Shown: piece by piece, positions 10,621-24,001 of the stretch | How the letters are laid out: each line of letters begins with the position of its first letter | How positions within the stretch are numbered: the first letter of the stretch is position 1 | Assembly: GCA_009767595.1 (NCBI GenBank) | Contig: VSDK01012229.1 | Coordinates: 30,532-94,531 of the forward strand | DNA: 64,000 nt | DNA from: Symbiodinium kawagutii | Taxonomy: Eukaryota; Sar; Dinophyceae; Suessiales; Symbiodiniaceae | Direction: 5' to 3' | The notes under the pieces: generated by a model | Database searches by the model: none | Told to the model about the DNA's origin: nothing | Seen by the model: only the letters and a program-made list of their open reading frames with translations | Translations under genes and position numbers: made by a program

Positions 10621-10830
10621 GACCGAAACTCATCGCCTGCGGCATGTCGCGCTTCGTGCGGCCAACCTCTAGCAAAGAGAGAACCGCCTCCGGAGTTTCT
10701 CTTGGAGATGCTGGTTTTGCTTGCGGAACCTTCCAACGGTCAGGGGTGTTCAGTGAGCAGAGCGAGATTTATTCGGTTGGCATTACCATACTGCAGATGC
10801 CTGGTCGCAATCCATTGCCTGGAGGTCTTG
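10621..10830 (+). CDS. Pseudokinase second exon, gene 2
   Basis: Encodes the region equivalent to kinase subdomains VII-IX: GPKLIACGMSRF (DFG replaced by ACG, so the metal-binding Asp is lost), then a Ser/Gly-rich activation-segment substitute, then FSEQSEIYSVGITILQMPG. The last part matches gene 1 EKSEMYSVGVTILQML. The 3' limit is uncertain; similarity to gene 3 continues through an NPxP stretch to about 10823. The third exon is inferred at 14031-14219, implying a 3.2-kb intron. Confidence 0.7.
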
Positions 10831-11533
10831 GCTCCATTTGGTAAAGTTGATAAATTGAAGCTGAAATAATATTCCTCTTGGATGCATAATCACAATAATC
10901 ATCATCACCTAATGTGCTGCATCAGAACCTATGATGGATCGACATATGAGGGAGCCTGCCATGATCTAGATCAAAATTGACATGATCAGAACGTGGAGCC
11001 CGTTTCATCTTGGGACGTCTTTATTCTGAGATCGCTTGAATTAGTGACTCTTGTTAGTTTTCAAATAAGCTTTCCTGCCAAAATTCGCACTCCCTTACTG
11101 GAGCGTGTGTGGTTGCAGTAAGGGGCGCTGGATTTTGCCCGAGATTCCAAACAAATTATGTTCGCAAGAGCAAAGTTCGCAAAAACAGGAAGTTTGAAAA
11201 CAGTGTTGCAAAATCTACACTTCCTTACCACAGCCGCTAGTGCTAGTGATTGATCAGCTTGCCTGCTACTCTCGGATAGTTCAATGCTTATTTTGAGCGT
11301 ACATTCCTATGTCAGCCTAAATCATCCCAGACATGCAGCTGTTTCAGCTTTGCTATCAATGATTGGCCAACCTTGTCCAACCATAGCTACTGCTTTTGAA
11401 TTGTAACTAGTGGCATGATCCGTCACTGGTTTTTGATGCGTCTCATCATTGATGATAGGTTCAGATGCTATTCGCCAGATTTTGCAAGTAGTCTCTCATC
11501 ATGTCATGATTCTGATGATGATGCCCCGGATTG

Positions 11534-11585
<52 letters not shown>

Positions 11586-12500
11586 AGTGACGATGCATCC
11601 ACATGTATGTTTTTAAATTGCAGCTTGCCCGCTTCGCCACACAGAGCTAATTGATTGTGGTGTCAATGGTTCGGGAAGAGCTGGATCATACCCAATTCTT
11701 GAGCCTAATAGAAGATAAGGGATGGTAGAACTCTGTTTCAAAGCCAGTCGAAAACTGAGCAAAACCCTGGTAATGGCCCCGCAGCCGCAACTGGTTATCG
11801 CAGAATACTATCCTATCATTGATCCCATCCCCACCCAAACATAAATCTTTTCCACGTGAACCATAAAAAGAAGCTGGAACTCTTCGGGATTTGGTACATG
11901 TCCGATCGAATCATTCCAATATTGGATTGTTTGGTAACCTGTACCATCGATTTACCGCACTTCGCGTTGGGTAACCGCCTGCACCGAGGTCTTTTTTTGC
12001 TGTTACGTACATTGTTGGAGCGTGGCATGTAGATCAATAGAAAGGTCGGGTGGTTGAAAGTTCGATACGACGAAACGACAACAGGCTTCAGTGGAGCTAC
12101 TTTTTGGCATATTTTTCCACGAGTATTTCACACAATAACAATTGATGAGTCATCAAATAGCTACTGTAGCATCTCAGCCCGAACTGTTGCAATGAAGATC
12201 AAAGCCAAGCGCTCAAGACGGAACTAGTCCTAGCCTTCAAGAAATGAAACAACATGAAACACCTCAAAACCAGAAGGACAAGAAAGCAACAACCCAGCAT
12301 GATGAGGAGCAAACCAAGTGAAAACGTTAGCTGGCAGGCCCTCTTACCCCTTCACCCCATTGCAGGAGCCAAAACCGAGCAAGATTGCATTGAAAGTCCA
12401 AAAATGAAGCTGAAAATTCCTAATGGGGAGTCATGGCAAAGAGAGAAACTGCTCAAACCTACCAAATTGCAGGTAAGCTTTTCCCGAACAGCGTAAGCTA
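10831..12500. other. Long intron of gene 2 (5' part)
   Basis: No genes seen. It holds a pure (GAT)n run at about 11514-11584 and otherwise unique, fairly AT-rich sequence. Confidence 0.45.
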
Positions 12501-12930
12501 ATGGGGTCTTCAGCCCGGACAGGCTCCGGGGTGCTCCGGCGCAGCTTCCAGGTCAGGTTTTGTTCCGGTGCAAGTTCTGAGCAAGGTTCCGTAAGGTTCC
12601 AGACGGTTCCGGTCTTGATAGGTGGTTCTGATGCAAGTTAGTTCCGAGCAAGGTTCCTGAAGGTTCGGCAAGGTCCCGGAATATTGGGGTCTTGCTATAC
12701 AACTTCGGGGTCAAGTTCTGGGCAGCCGGGCATGGTTCCGGAAGGTTCCGGTCTTGGTAGAAGTTCCGGATCAGGTTCCCGTCTTGGTAGGTGGTTCCGG
12801 TGCAGGTTCCGGTGTGAGTTCCAGGTCAGGTTCTGGGCAAGGTTTCAGAAGCTTCCGGGAGGTCCAGCCAATGAGATTGCTGCAGGTTACAGCGGTCTGG
12901 TTCCGGAAGGTTTAGTGCAGGTGCTCAGAA
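12501..12930. repeat. GGTTCCGG minisatellite
   Basis: Degenerate tandem units containing GGTTCCGG, GGTGCAGGTTCC and TCTTGGTAGGTGG, period roughly 18-40 bases. A second, shorter patch with the same words occurs at about 13530-13610. It lies within the inferred long intron of gene 2. The open frame across it (Gly/Ser-rich) is repeat-derived. Confidence 0.8.
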
Positions 12931-14030
12931 ACGTGTGTTGGCAGCTCCGAAGCGAGTGTGAAGATTGCTGCTGTTGGGGATACCGCCGGAGTTTTTTTAC
13001 AAAAACGCTGGACATGAGAAACACACCAAAAAACATGTGGTTTTCACGTTTTGGCAACATTTTGTAGCCTTTAAATGGGCCAAACAATCACATAAAATCT
13101 TCAAAGCACACCGCGGAACAAAAACATCCCGTACAAAGAGCCGTTCGACGTCCATCAAAAGCGTAAGCATTGCCACACACGTCCCCGACAATTACAATTC
13201 TGCAATTTTTGGCGTCACTTTTGTCAAAACTGAGGCCAAAAGGGCGCAAAAGGAATCCAAGGGATAAAGCTGCTTTTGCAACATTTTGCTGAAGAAACTG
13301 GAAATGATAACATGTTTCTTGGCCGAATGCACCCCAATGAGCTGCCAAGGCATGTTCCAGAGCGGATGATCCTTTCAACCGAAATCCCATTTTTCCCGGG
13401 GCACACACACATCAAGGTTGTCCAAAGGCTTGTTTCAAAAGACACATTCCCTAATTCCTCCTCGGACATCATGCGCCGTTGAACCCATTTTCCCCTATCA
13501 GCGTACGCTACTGTGGTCTTCAGTCAGTTCAGCTCTGGGTCAGTTTCATGAAGGTTCCGGTCTTGGTGGCCAATTTCGTTGCAGCTTCCAGGGTTTTGGC
13601 AGCTTGAGTTGGAATGTATCTGGCTTTGCGTTCGGATGTGGTACATGTGGAGTGTGATTGTTTTGTGCTGTAGCGCTTTTCCCACAATCTGGACCCTATA
13701 GGCTGTCCTCAGCTGGCCTCTGAGCATTTGTCTAAGTTCTTATTCTTTTACAGCAAAAAGCAGAGTGAGACCAAGCCGTTGATACAAAATCAACGATGCA
13801 AACCAGTTCTTTGCATCAGGCGCCTGAGCCTTCCAGATTCCGTCAATCAGATTTGTTTGCACCAAGGGTGCAATGGAGACACACTTGCGAAATCCAAACC
13901 GCTCACAATCCTTTCAAAAACTGGTGCAGCAGTTGATCTGGAAATATAGGTCAGAGAGAAAAAGAGAATGCATGGGAAGCAAAAACATGGTGTCATCGCA
14001 CATGGTATTCTTCAGAACCGCCCACGGCAG
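12931..14030. other. Long intron of gene 2 (3' part)
   Basis: Unique sequence with a second GGTTCCGG patch near 13530-13610. No supported coding sequence. Confidence 0.4.
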
Positions 14031-14219
14031 ACTTCTCTTCTGAGGATGGTCACAGGAATCACGAGCTTCGAAGACAAGATCTTAGAAGGTTTAATTGCAG
14101 AGCCACCCATTTCAAAGGACATTGAGGAGAAGAGGGACCTATTTGTGAGATGCGACCATGAAGATAAATCGAGAGTTAAAGTCTTGGCGCAGATGGTGGA
14201 GAATCTTGGTTGTGATTAG
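14031..14219 (+). CDS. C-terminal exon of kinase-like gene 2
   Basis: Reads LLRMVTGITSFEDKI, then EEKRDLFVRCDHEDKSR, ending VLAQMVENLGCD at a TAG (14217-14219). It is homologous to the last exon of gene 1 (4731-4918) and almost identical to the exon at 16748-16940. The acceptor is taken as GGCAG|ACTTCT; the exact junction with 10621-10830 is not resolved. Confidence 0.65.
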   Translation, partial: TSLLRMVTGITSFEDKILEGLIAEPPISKDIEEKRDLFVRCDHEDKSRVKVLAQMVENLGCD

Positions 14220-14397
14220 AGAGCGGCCGACATGTCGAGGTACATGTTTTGAAGCAGTTGCCCTTGCAATGGTGCTTTTGACAGAAGAATGTCGGTAGTT
14301 TAAAGAGACCTCTCCACTGTACACAGGGCAGCGCTGAAGCCTTGTGGCAAAAGAGCTACGCTTGGAGATCTTATGAAGCTGGCGGAAGTGCCTCGGC
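14038..14397. repeat. 360-bp direct repeat, copy 1
   Basis: Matches 16757-17118 at a constant offset of 2721 with only a few substitutions. It covers most of the last kinase-gene exon plus about 180 bases of downstream sequence. This dates the gene 2/gene 3 duplication or a later gene-conversion event. Confidence 0.93.
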
Positions 14398-14504
14398 ACT
14401 CCTTCAAACTAGTAAGAGTATTGATGACCTCCTCGCCTCTCGCAGCTTTCAACACACACACACAAGAGTTTCGCTTTTGCACGAAAGGTCATTCTACAAA
14501 GCCC

Positions 14505-14962
14505 GGAGGGAGCAGAGAAGATGGACATCAATTACATCTTGCGCTGCACGGACAAGTGGACGTCCCCAAAACTTGCAGATGGACGTCTTGGATGCATCTA
14601 CAAAGCTGAAGATGGAGAATCAACATTCTGTGTCTTTCGCGTGAGTGACAAAAGGATCTTGAACCAGATTTCGAACGAAGCAGACGTGCAAGATCTTGCA
14701 AAGATCGCTCATCCAAGCATTGCATCATTGCGCGGCTATATCTTCACTCCTAATGTTTCTGATTTTGCCATCTTTGCCTATGAATTTGGATGTGGCAATG
14801 TGCGCATGCACCTGGACGACAAATCTCTAGCCGGAGAGTTACTTTGGAAGTCAAGAGTGGATATCGTTCAGGGCATCCTGAGAGCACTTCACTACCTGCA
14901 CACAAACCTGCAAGTGTACCATCGCTTGGTGCAACCGGCATACATTTTCCTCACACCAGCAG
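14505..14962 (+). CDS. Pseudokinase exon, gene 3
   Basis: Reads KMDINYILRCTDKW, then a lobe colinear with gene 2 (LAKIAHPSIASLRGYIF, RALHYLHTN). The glycine loop is lost, the ATP-site Lys is replaced by Arg in VFRV, and the catalytic loop reads HRLVQPAY, so no catalytic Asp remains. It is therefore more decayed catalytically than gene 2 while remaining an open, well-conserved frame. The exon ends at 14962 (TPAG|PKL). The 5' boundary is uncertain. No finger or UIM exon was found between genes 2 and 3. Confidence 0.75.
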
Positions 14963-15184
14963 GATTCATAAGGGGCCGTAGTCCTCTGGCAGCTCCCATC
15001 TTTTCAGATGAATTTTAGATCAAAGAATCCGTAGTGCGCATGATGTTGCATGAGTGTGGGAGTGGATTGACATGTCTACAGGCTTTAACCATAAGCATGG
15101 ACTGAGTGTTCTTCTATTAGTCTGGGAAGGGTGAAGTATTGGAACGCCCAGCAAGACATGGATTTGAACAAATTCGCATTGCAG
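14963..15184 (+). other. Intron with GA donor, gene 3
   Basis: Removing 222 bases joins PAG to PKLIACG, as in gene 2. The intron begins GATTCA and ends ATTGCAG; AGGA occurs at both junctions. It is at the same codon position as the gene 2 intron, so it predates the duplication. Confidence 0.75.
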
Positions 15185-15390
15185 GACCCAAACTCATCGC
15201 CTGCGGTTTGTCTCGCTTCGTGCCAGAAGCCTCCAAAGCAAGTTTAGCTTCTTCGCAAAAGTCTTTTGAAGACACTGGTTTTTATTGTCGAAAGTTCCTG
15301 ATAAACGGGGTGTTCAGCGAGCGGAGCGAGATCTATTCAGTTGGCGTTACCATACTGCAGATGCCTGGTTGCAATCCAATGCCTCGCAGT
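15185..15390 (+). CDS. Pseudokinase second exon, gene 3
   Basis: GPKLIACGLSRFVPE, a Ser-rich linker, then FSERSEIYSVGVTILQMPG. It is equivalent to 10621-10830. ACG again replaces DFG, and the middle part (SQKSFEDTGFYCRKF) has diverged from gene 2. The frame runs on to 15432, but similarity to gene 2 ends near 15385. Confidence 0.7.
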
Positions 15391-15432
15391 ACTGGACATC
15401 GAATCACAAGTCGATTGACGGGGGAAGTTTAG

Positions 15433-15879
15433 ATCAAAGAAGAGAGGAAAGCCAGGAGCCAGCAGATCAGAGAAGAGAGAGCGGGAAGAAAGTAGATCAG
15501 AGTACTGGTAGGAAAGTTGCAAAATGCAATGTTTTGCAATGGGTGGTGTGTCCCAACAGCTCGAAAGGTAGGCTCACTAAAGGGAGGGTGCAAAGCCCTC
15601 TGGCGGAAGGACGGACAAAAATGGGCGCGCCCCCCAGGCGCGAAGCACATTTGAGGTCAAAATTCTGTCAAAATGTGAAAGCAACACTTTAGATTTCACA
15701 AATTCAAAAATGAATACTGTAGACGGGCTGGGTGCGAAGCACATTTGGAAGTCAAAATGCTAAAAGCACGAGGGATTTGGAGCACTTTTGGATGCGCAAC
15801 GTCAAACAGAAGGACGCCGCCTGGGCGCGAAGCAAGGGGTTCGGAGCACTTTCGGATGCTGATGTTCTGGTTTGTAGAT
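15433..15879. other. Intron of gene 3, short dispersed repeats
   Basis: Contains repeated words such as GGGCGCGAAGCACATTT and GAGCACTTTTGGATGC (about 15635-15660, 15733-15750, 15778-15855), suggesting a diverged tandem duplication. No coding sequence. Confidence 0.45.
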
Positions 15880-15909
15880 TCACAGATAGATGGCTAAGAT
15901 GCGCCACTT

Positions 15910-15942
<33 letters not shown>

Positions 15943-16133
15943 CCAGATCGATATACAGATAGACAGAGAGACAGATGGATGGATGGATAGATGGATAGGA
16001 TAGGACGTGACAAGACAGGACAGGACAGGATAGATGGATACATCGATAGATAGATAGATAGAAAGATAGATCAATAGATAGATAGATAGATCAATAGATA
16101 GATAGATAGATCAATAGATAGATAGATAGATCA

Positions 16134-16179
<46 letters not shown>

Positions 16180-16457
16180 GATAGATAGATAGATAGATAG
16201 ATGAATAGGATAGGATAGGATAGATAAGACTGATACGTAGTCAGACAGGCATACAGACAGGTAGGTTGTCAGAGAAGCAGACCAACAGATACAAATAGGC
16301 AGGTGGATTGTCAGACAAGCAGACGTACGGTCAGTCGGTCATTCAGTTAGTCAGACAGAGATAGGTACAGACAGAGCGACAGATAGGTTGAAAATCAGAC
16401 AGACAAATAGATCGCCAGTCATTTAGACAGACAGACAAAGGGACAGACAGACAAAGG

Positions 16458-16500
<43 letters not shown>

Positions 16501-16505
16501 GGATG
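15880..16505. repeat. (GATA)n and (GACA)n microsatellite
   Basis: GATA units dominate 15910-16205, interrupted by GATCAATAGATA blocks repeated every 24 bases at about 16068-16140. GACA/GACAG units dominate 16240-16500, ending in a run of (ACAG)n at 16455-16500. It lies within the inferred intron of gene 3. Confidence 0.95.
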
Positions 16506-16747
16506 CCGAGATCAACCAAAGTTCCAGCCATGCTTGATGCTGCCACTGGGTTGCTCTGTCCGTTATGACTCACAACCACAAAACCCTGCAATTAGTTTCG
16601 GATGTCTTGAAACTATGGAGCGCAAAATTCATCACATCATTCCTTTTCGATCAGCCGCTAAGCCATTTTTTGCGGAGTGAGATGGGTCAACCATGGCCAT
16701 CGCAAATGTTGATATAAAGAAGGCGGGAAGCATTGGGTGTCATACAG

Positions 16748-16940
16748 GTTTGGTGTCTTTCTGAGGATGGTCACAGGAATCACGAGCTTCGAAGACAAGA
16801 TCTTAGAAGGTTTAATTGCAGAGCCACCCATTTCAAAGGACATTGAGGAGAAGAGGGACCTATTTGTGAGATGCGACCATGAAGATAAATCGAGAGTTAA
16901 AGTCTTGGCGCAGATGGTGGAGAATCTTGGTTGTGATTAG
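16748..16940 (+). CDS. C-terminal exon of kinase-like gene 3
   Basis: After TACAG|GTTTGG the frame reads FGVFLRMVTGITSFEDK and ends at TAG 16938-16940. From the RMVTG codons on it is essentially the same peptide as 14031-14219. It is inferred to be the last exon of gene 3. Confidence 0.65.
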
Positions 16941-17118
16941 AGAGCGGCCGACATGTCGAGGTACATGTTTTGAAGCAGTTGCCCTTGCAATGGTGCTTTT
17001 GACAGAAGAATGTGGGTAGTTTGAAGAGACTTCTCCACTGTACACAGGGCAGCGCTGAAGCCTTTCAGCAAAAGAGCTACGCTTGGAGATCTTATGAAGC
17101 TGGCGGAAGTGCCTCGGC
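16757..17118. repeat. 360-bp direct repeat, copy 2
   Basis: Second copy of 14038-14397, constant offset 2721. Similarity stops after CCTCGGC at 17118. Confidence 0.93.
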
Positions 17119-17440
17119 TTTTCAGCCTTTAATCCAGTTGTCGATTCACTTTGCGCCCCTTTGTTGGTATAGCTGTTTCGGCCTTGGAATTGAACTGGGA
17201 AATTCTTGAGCCGCAGAGGTTTGTAGGAATAGTGGGACAAATAGTTCTACTGTCATGGGAAGGCTGCGTAACCTATGTCTCTCTGGTACAGACGCTTGGC
17301 TTTGGACACATTGTGGATGTTCAAGTCGCAAGTATAGCAGTAGTACCGCACGAGGCGGCGGCGGAAGTTTCTAAGAGAGGCAGCCTATAGGAATTGTTGT
17401 GGTTGGGATGCATGATCGCCAAAGCGAAGCAGTGGCAGAT
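17119..17440. other. Intergenic, nothing recognised
   Basis: Unique sequence between the last kinase-gene duplication and the TGACT satellite. No supported gene. Confidence 0.4.
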
Positions 17441-20195
<2,755 letters not shown>

Positions 20196-20694
20196 TCATT
20201 CAGGGGCACGCGTCATTTCTGTCTGACGGATGGTCGCTGCTCAACTGTCCATGTTGTTGGAAGTTTGACGTCTCAAGAGTAGCAAAAGGGTGTGGGGTTG
20301 CACGGGAAGTGCGCCGAAGGAGGCCAGACCGACAGCAGATGCAGTCTGAGTATGCGTTCTGTCTAGAATTTTGGTTATGTTCCAGAAGGTTTCAGAGAAG
20401 AGAGGTTGCGACTCTTCACGGCAATTGCAAAGGCAGGATGGGCTTGGTGGCATTCATGCCGTTCCTGGCTTGGGGGCAGCTTTTAGTGGACGACCCCTGT
20501 GCGTATTCTGAGGGAACCGGGCTGCGTGGGGGGCCAAAACTTCATTGCGAAGGTTCCATGAGTTTGGCATTCAGGCGCCTACACGTTTCACCCCACCTGC
20601 TTCAAAAAGGTCCTGGCTTTCGTTTTCAACTACTCAGGTGTCTAGTATCTAACCGTCTCAGGAATAGAGAGAAACTCCACTTTGGGCAAGCGCC
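20196..20694. other. Intergenic, nothing firm
   Basis: Unique sequence. A plus-strand frame of about 130 codons (20309-20698) has no recognisable domain and a composition that does not favour coding. Confidence 0.35.
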
Positions 20695-20862
20695 ATGACC
20701 CTGAAGCAGACCTATAGGCGCCTTCAGATTGAAAAGAATCTCAACTGCGCCAAGGAACCTGCAGAAGAGGAGAAGCCTGCGGCGCCATCATCACCACCAA
20801 TGACCACCGAGACAAAGAGCTCCAGTTTGAAAGCAAAACCCAAGGAGTGCTGGAAGATTTGA
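20695..20862 (+). CDS. Possible small ORF, 55 residues
   Basis: ATG at 20695, TGA at 20860-20862. It begins MTLKQTYRRLQIEKNLN and continues with a Glu/Pro/Ala-rich and Ser/Thr-rich tail (SSPPMTTETKSS). The composition is protein-like, but there is no homology. It may be an exon rather than a complete gene. Confidence 0.3.
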   Translation: MTLKQTYRRLQIEKNLNCAKEPAEEEKPAAPSSPPMTTETKSSSLKAKPKECWKI

Positions 20863-21235
20863 ATAGGGCCATGGTTGCCAGATCTGCTGGACGTCGGCAT
20901 ACATGATTGGCTTGATGACAAAAATCTCAGCTGTGATTTCCTAGTTTTTGTCGTGACAAGGTCTTCGTCCCCATCCTTGCATGGTAATCAGTATTCGTGT
21001 GTGTTAATTTCTTTCTTTCCTGCGTGGTTTCTTTGTTTGTTTGCATTCTTGTGCGGGTGCTGGACGGGATGTGCTGATGGTATGGTTCGGATTGATTAGA
21101 TGGTAGACAAAGTTGCTGGCGCATTCCTTTTTTTTTGTCTCGGGTTTCACCTTGTCTGTTTAGTTGCTTGCTTGCTGGTTTGGTTGTTTGTGCATTTGTT
21201 TGTTGGTTTTGGTTGTTTGTTTGCTTCTTTGTTTG
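20863..21235. other. T/G-rich approach to the TTTGC array
   Basis: The sequence becomes TTTG and TTGC rich from about 21120 (TTTGTTTGCTT words), grading into the perfect pentamer array. Confidence 0.6.
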
Positions 21236-21238
21236 TTT

Positions 21239-22396
21239 GCTGCTTTGCTTTGCTTTGCTTTGCTTTGCTTTGCTTTGCTTTGCTTTGCTTTGCTTTGCTT
21301 TGCTTTGCTTTGCTTTGCTTTGCTTTGCTTTGCTTTGCTTTGCTTTGCTTTGCTTTGCTTTGCTTTGCTTTGCTTTGCTTTGCTTTGCTTTGCTTTGCTT
21401 TGCTTTGCTTTGCTTTGCTTTGCTTTGCTTTGCTTTGCTTTGCTTTGCTTTGCTTTGCTTTGCTTTGCTTTGCTTTGCTTTGCTTTGCTTTGCTTTGCTT
21501 TGCTTTGCTTTGCTTTGCTTTGCTTTGCTTTGCTTTGCTTTGCTTTGCTTTGCTTTGCTTTGCTTTGCTTTGCTTTGCTTTGCTTTGCTTTGCTTTGCTT
21601 TGCTTTGCTTTGCTTTGCTTTGCTTTGCTTTGCTTTGCTTTGCTTTGCTTTGCTTTGCTTTGCTTTGCTTTGCTTTGCTTTGCTTTGCTTTGCTTTGCTT
21701 TGCTTTGCTTTGCTTTGCTTTGCTTTGCTTTGCTTTGCTTTGCTTTGCTTTGCTTTGCTTTGCTTTGCTTTGCTTTGCTTTGCTTTGCTTTGCTTTGCTT
21801 TGCTTTGCTTTGCTTTGCTTTGCTTTGCTTTGCTTTGCTTTGCTTTGCTTTGCTTTGCTTTGCTTTGCTTTGCTTTGCTTTGCTTTGCTTTGCTTTGCTT
21901 TGCTTTGCTTTGCTTTGCTTTGCTTTGCTTTGCTTTGCTTTGCTTTGCTTTGCTTTGCTTTGCTTTGCTTTGCTTTGCTTTGCTTTGCTTTGCTTTGCTT
22001 TGCTTTGCTTTGCTTTGCTTTGCTTTGCTTTGCTTTGCTTTGCTTTGCTTTGCTTTGCTTTGCTTTGCTTTGCTTTGCTTTGCTTTGCTTTGCTTTGCTT
22101 TGCTTTGCTTTGCTTTGCTTTGCTTTGCTTTGCTTTGCTTTGCTTTGCTTTGCTTTGCTTTGCTTTGCTTTGCTTTGCTTTGCTTTGCTTTGCTTTGCTT
22201 TGCTTTGCTTTGCTTTGCTTTGCTTTGCTTTGCTTTGCTTTGCTTTGCTTTGCTTTGCTTTGCTTTGCTTTGCTTTGCTTTGCTTTGCTTTGCTTTGCTT
22301 TGCTTTGCTTTGCTTTGCTTTGCTTTGCTTTGCTTTGCTTTGCTTTGCTTTGCTTTGCTTTGCTTTGCTTTGCTTTGCTTTGCTTTGCTTTGCTTT
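21239..22396. repeat. (TTTGC)n pentanucleotide array, about 230 copies
   Basis: By reading line by line I see no interruption from about 21239 to 22395. It is followed by a short (TTTG)n tail to 22419. A 5-base unit gives the same pentapeptide in every frame and has no stop, so all six frames are open for over 400 codons. Those frames (Cys-Phe-Ala-Leu-Leu or Lys-Ala-Lys-Gln-Ser repeats) are artefacts. Confidence 0.99.
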
Positions 22397-22581
22397 TGTT
22401 TGTTTGTTTGTTTGTTTGTAGTCCATTGCCTTGTTTGGAATCCATTTGGAGGCGCAGTGTGCAATTAATGGCACCATGCCTCCCGGGGACAAGCGTAATC
22501 CCCACAAGGGAGGCTTGCGATTCAAAGCCCTCAGTCTTACAGCCCAAGACTTACGGGTAAGGCTATCTTTGGAGAAACTGA

Positions 22582-23250
22582 ATGATTCAACAGCGCTTCT
22601 TTGAAGTTTGCGAGGAGTCTTCTGAGGAGCCTGGTATTAGGAAAACCGATTGGTACTACGAGTACCGGCAAATTGTCTTTAAGCTGATTCAATTGGCAGA
22701 AGAGGCAAGAGCGACAGGACCAGTGATTTCAGCTTGTTTAACCGTGGGTTTCTTGAGAGTTTTCCATTCATGTGATGGGATTCGTTTCTGCTGTAGTTGC
22801 AGATGTTGAGATGCACCTAACCCTTGTGGAACATTTTGGCAGGAATGGTTCTGATCAGCATCAAGCCTGGAGTGGAGAACGATCTAACTTGTCAAGAGTT
22901 CCCGGAGCTTTACAAAGACCTGTCCATGCCTTGGCCAATCATGATAGATCTGCACTGTACACGGTCGCGTTTTGCAAGTCCCGTGCCAAGGGTGTTTTGT
23001 GCCTCCGAAATATTGGTGCAGTCCCCTTCACACATTCTTTCATTTATATAATCAACTCAAATTTATGGCTCGCGATTTATGGATCCAGAAGTCTGTGGAT
23101 TGGGGATTGAGGCACCAAGCATTCAAGGAAAAGAACGAACCCTTCTTTAAGAACAAGGAAAAGGAAATGGTCAACTGGGACAAGATCAGATTTGCTCAGT
23201 GCTCGGTCCAAGAGCTCTGCAACGACCTCAGTCTTGCCCGAGCTGGGTAA
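22582..23250 (+). CDS. Exons of an unrecognised gene
   Basis: Three plus-strand stretches have protein-like composition and plausible splice signals. About 22612-22731 includes KTDWYYEYRQIVFKLIQLAE. About 22844-22960 follows TTGGCAG and includes MVLISIKPGVENDL and DLSMPWPIMIDL. About 23062-23250 includes FMARDLWIQKSVDWGLRH and WDKIRFAQCSVQELC and ends at TAA 23248-23250. Introns would be roughly 22732-22843 and about 22961-23061. I do not recognise a family. Confidence 0.4.
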
Positions 23251-23824
23251 TTACTGCAACAATTGTGGCCTCTCTGTCTCTGAGTTGTCTGAAATGTGCT
23301 GTTCGGCAGTTTGAGACATTTTGATTCACTGCGATTAGGCTCGTCTTGTAAAAAAACGCGCGCCTTGATGGTAATCTCCGTGCAACCGACACTGTCAATC
23401 GTAGAATTACAGGGTGCAACAGGGCAAAGCAAGTCAAAATATCAGAACAAATCTTGATAACGATGCCTCGATGTTATGATAAGGAGAAACAGCGGTTCAA
23501 GAAAACACTTGCAGCGTGAACACTTGCAGTGTGTAGGAACAAAACCTTGAGAACTCAAGTGAGGTGTGATCTATTGTCACTTCTTTGCTGATGCAACTGA
23601 CTGCAGTGTCCGTGTTGCCATCCGGGTGACGTCCTTCAGGGATCGCTTGTCTTTTTTGCTATGACCAAACCGCATATTTATGGCAAAGTGACGAAACCGC
23701 AGGCTGATAACAGGATGGTGGTCTAGGTCCAGGTAACCAACATTGCATCAAGTGCTTGGTCTGATAGTATGGTGCAAATGACGTGTTATCATCCTGTGCA
23801 ACTGCCAAGATGTTTAAGATCTTG
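23251..23824. other. Intergenic, nothing recognised
   Basis: Unique sequence up to the insertion site of the copia-type element. No supported gene. Confidence 0.4.
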
Positions 23825-23829
23825 CATAT

Positions 23830-23985
23830 TGTGAAGTTGTGCTGATTTGCTTGCTTAGCTAGCGTGTGGTGACTTGCGACCCGAGCATCACTTCATGTAA
23901 AGTGTACAGTGCTAGCTAACTTGTTTTCACCGCAGAGTGCACTTTTGAGTCAAGCTGCGATAAGAAACCGTTGCCGGTTTTCACA
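23830..23985 (+). repeat. 5' LTR of copia-type element
   Basis: 156 bases, begins TGTGAAGTTGTGC and ends GCCGGTTTTCACA. It matches 35130-35285 with about nine substitutions and no indels. The first and last six bases form the usual inverted terminal repeat. Confidence 0.95.
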
Positions 23986-23986
23986 C

Positions 23987-24001
23987 TGGTAGCGGAGCTG
24001 G
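23987..24001 (+). other. Primer-binding site
   Basis: Begins one base after the 5' LTR and reads TGGTAGCGGAGCTGG. TGG matches the complement of a tRNA CCA end, and the sequence resembles the initiator-methionine type (TGGTATCAGAGC) used by many copia elements. Confirmation needs the host tRNA sequence. Confidence 0.65.

Noticed and set aside
20927..22560. Very long open frames on both strands (430-530 codons)
   Set aside because: They are translations of the (TTTGC)n array, which has no stop in any frame and gives one pentapeptide repeated.
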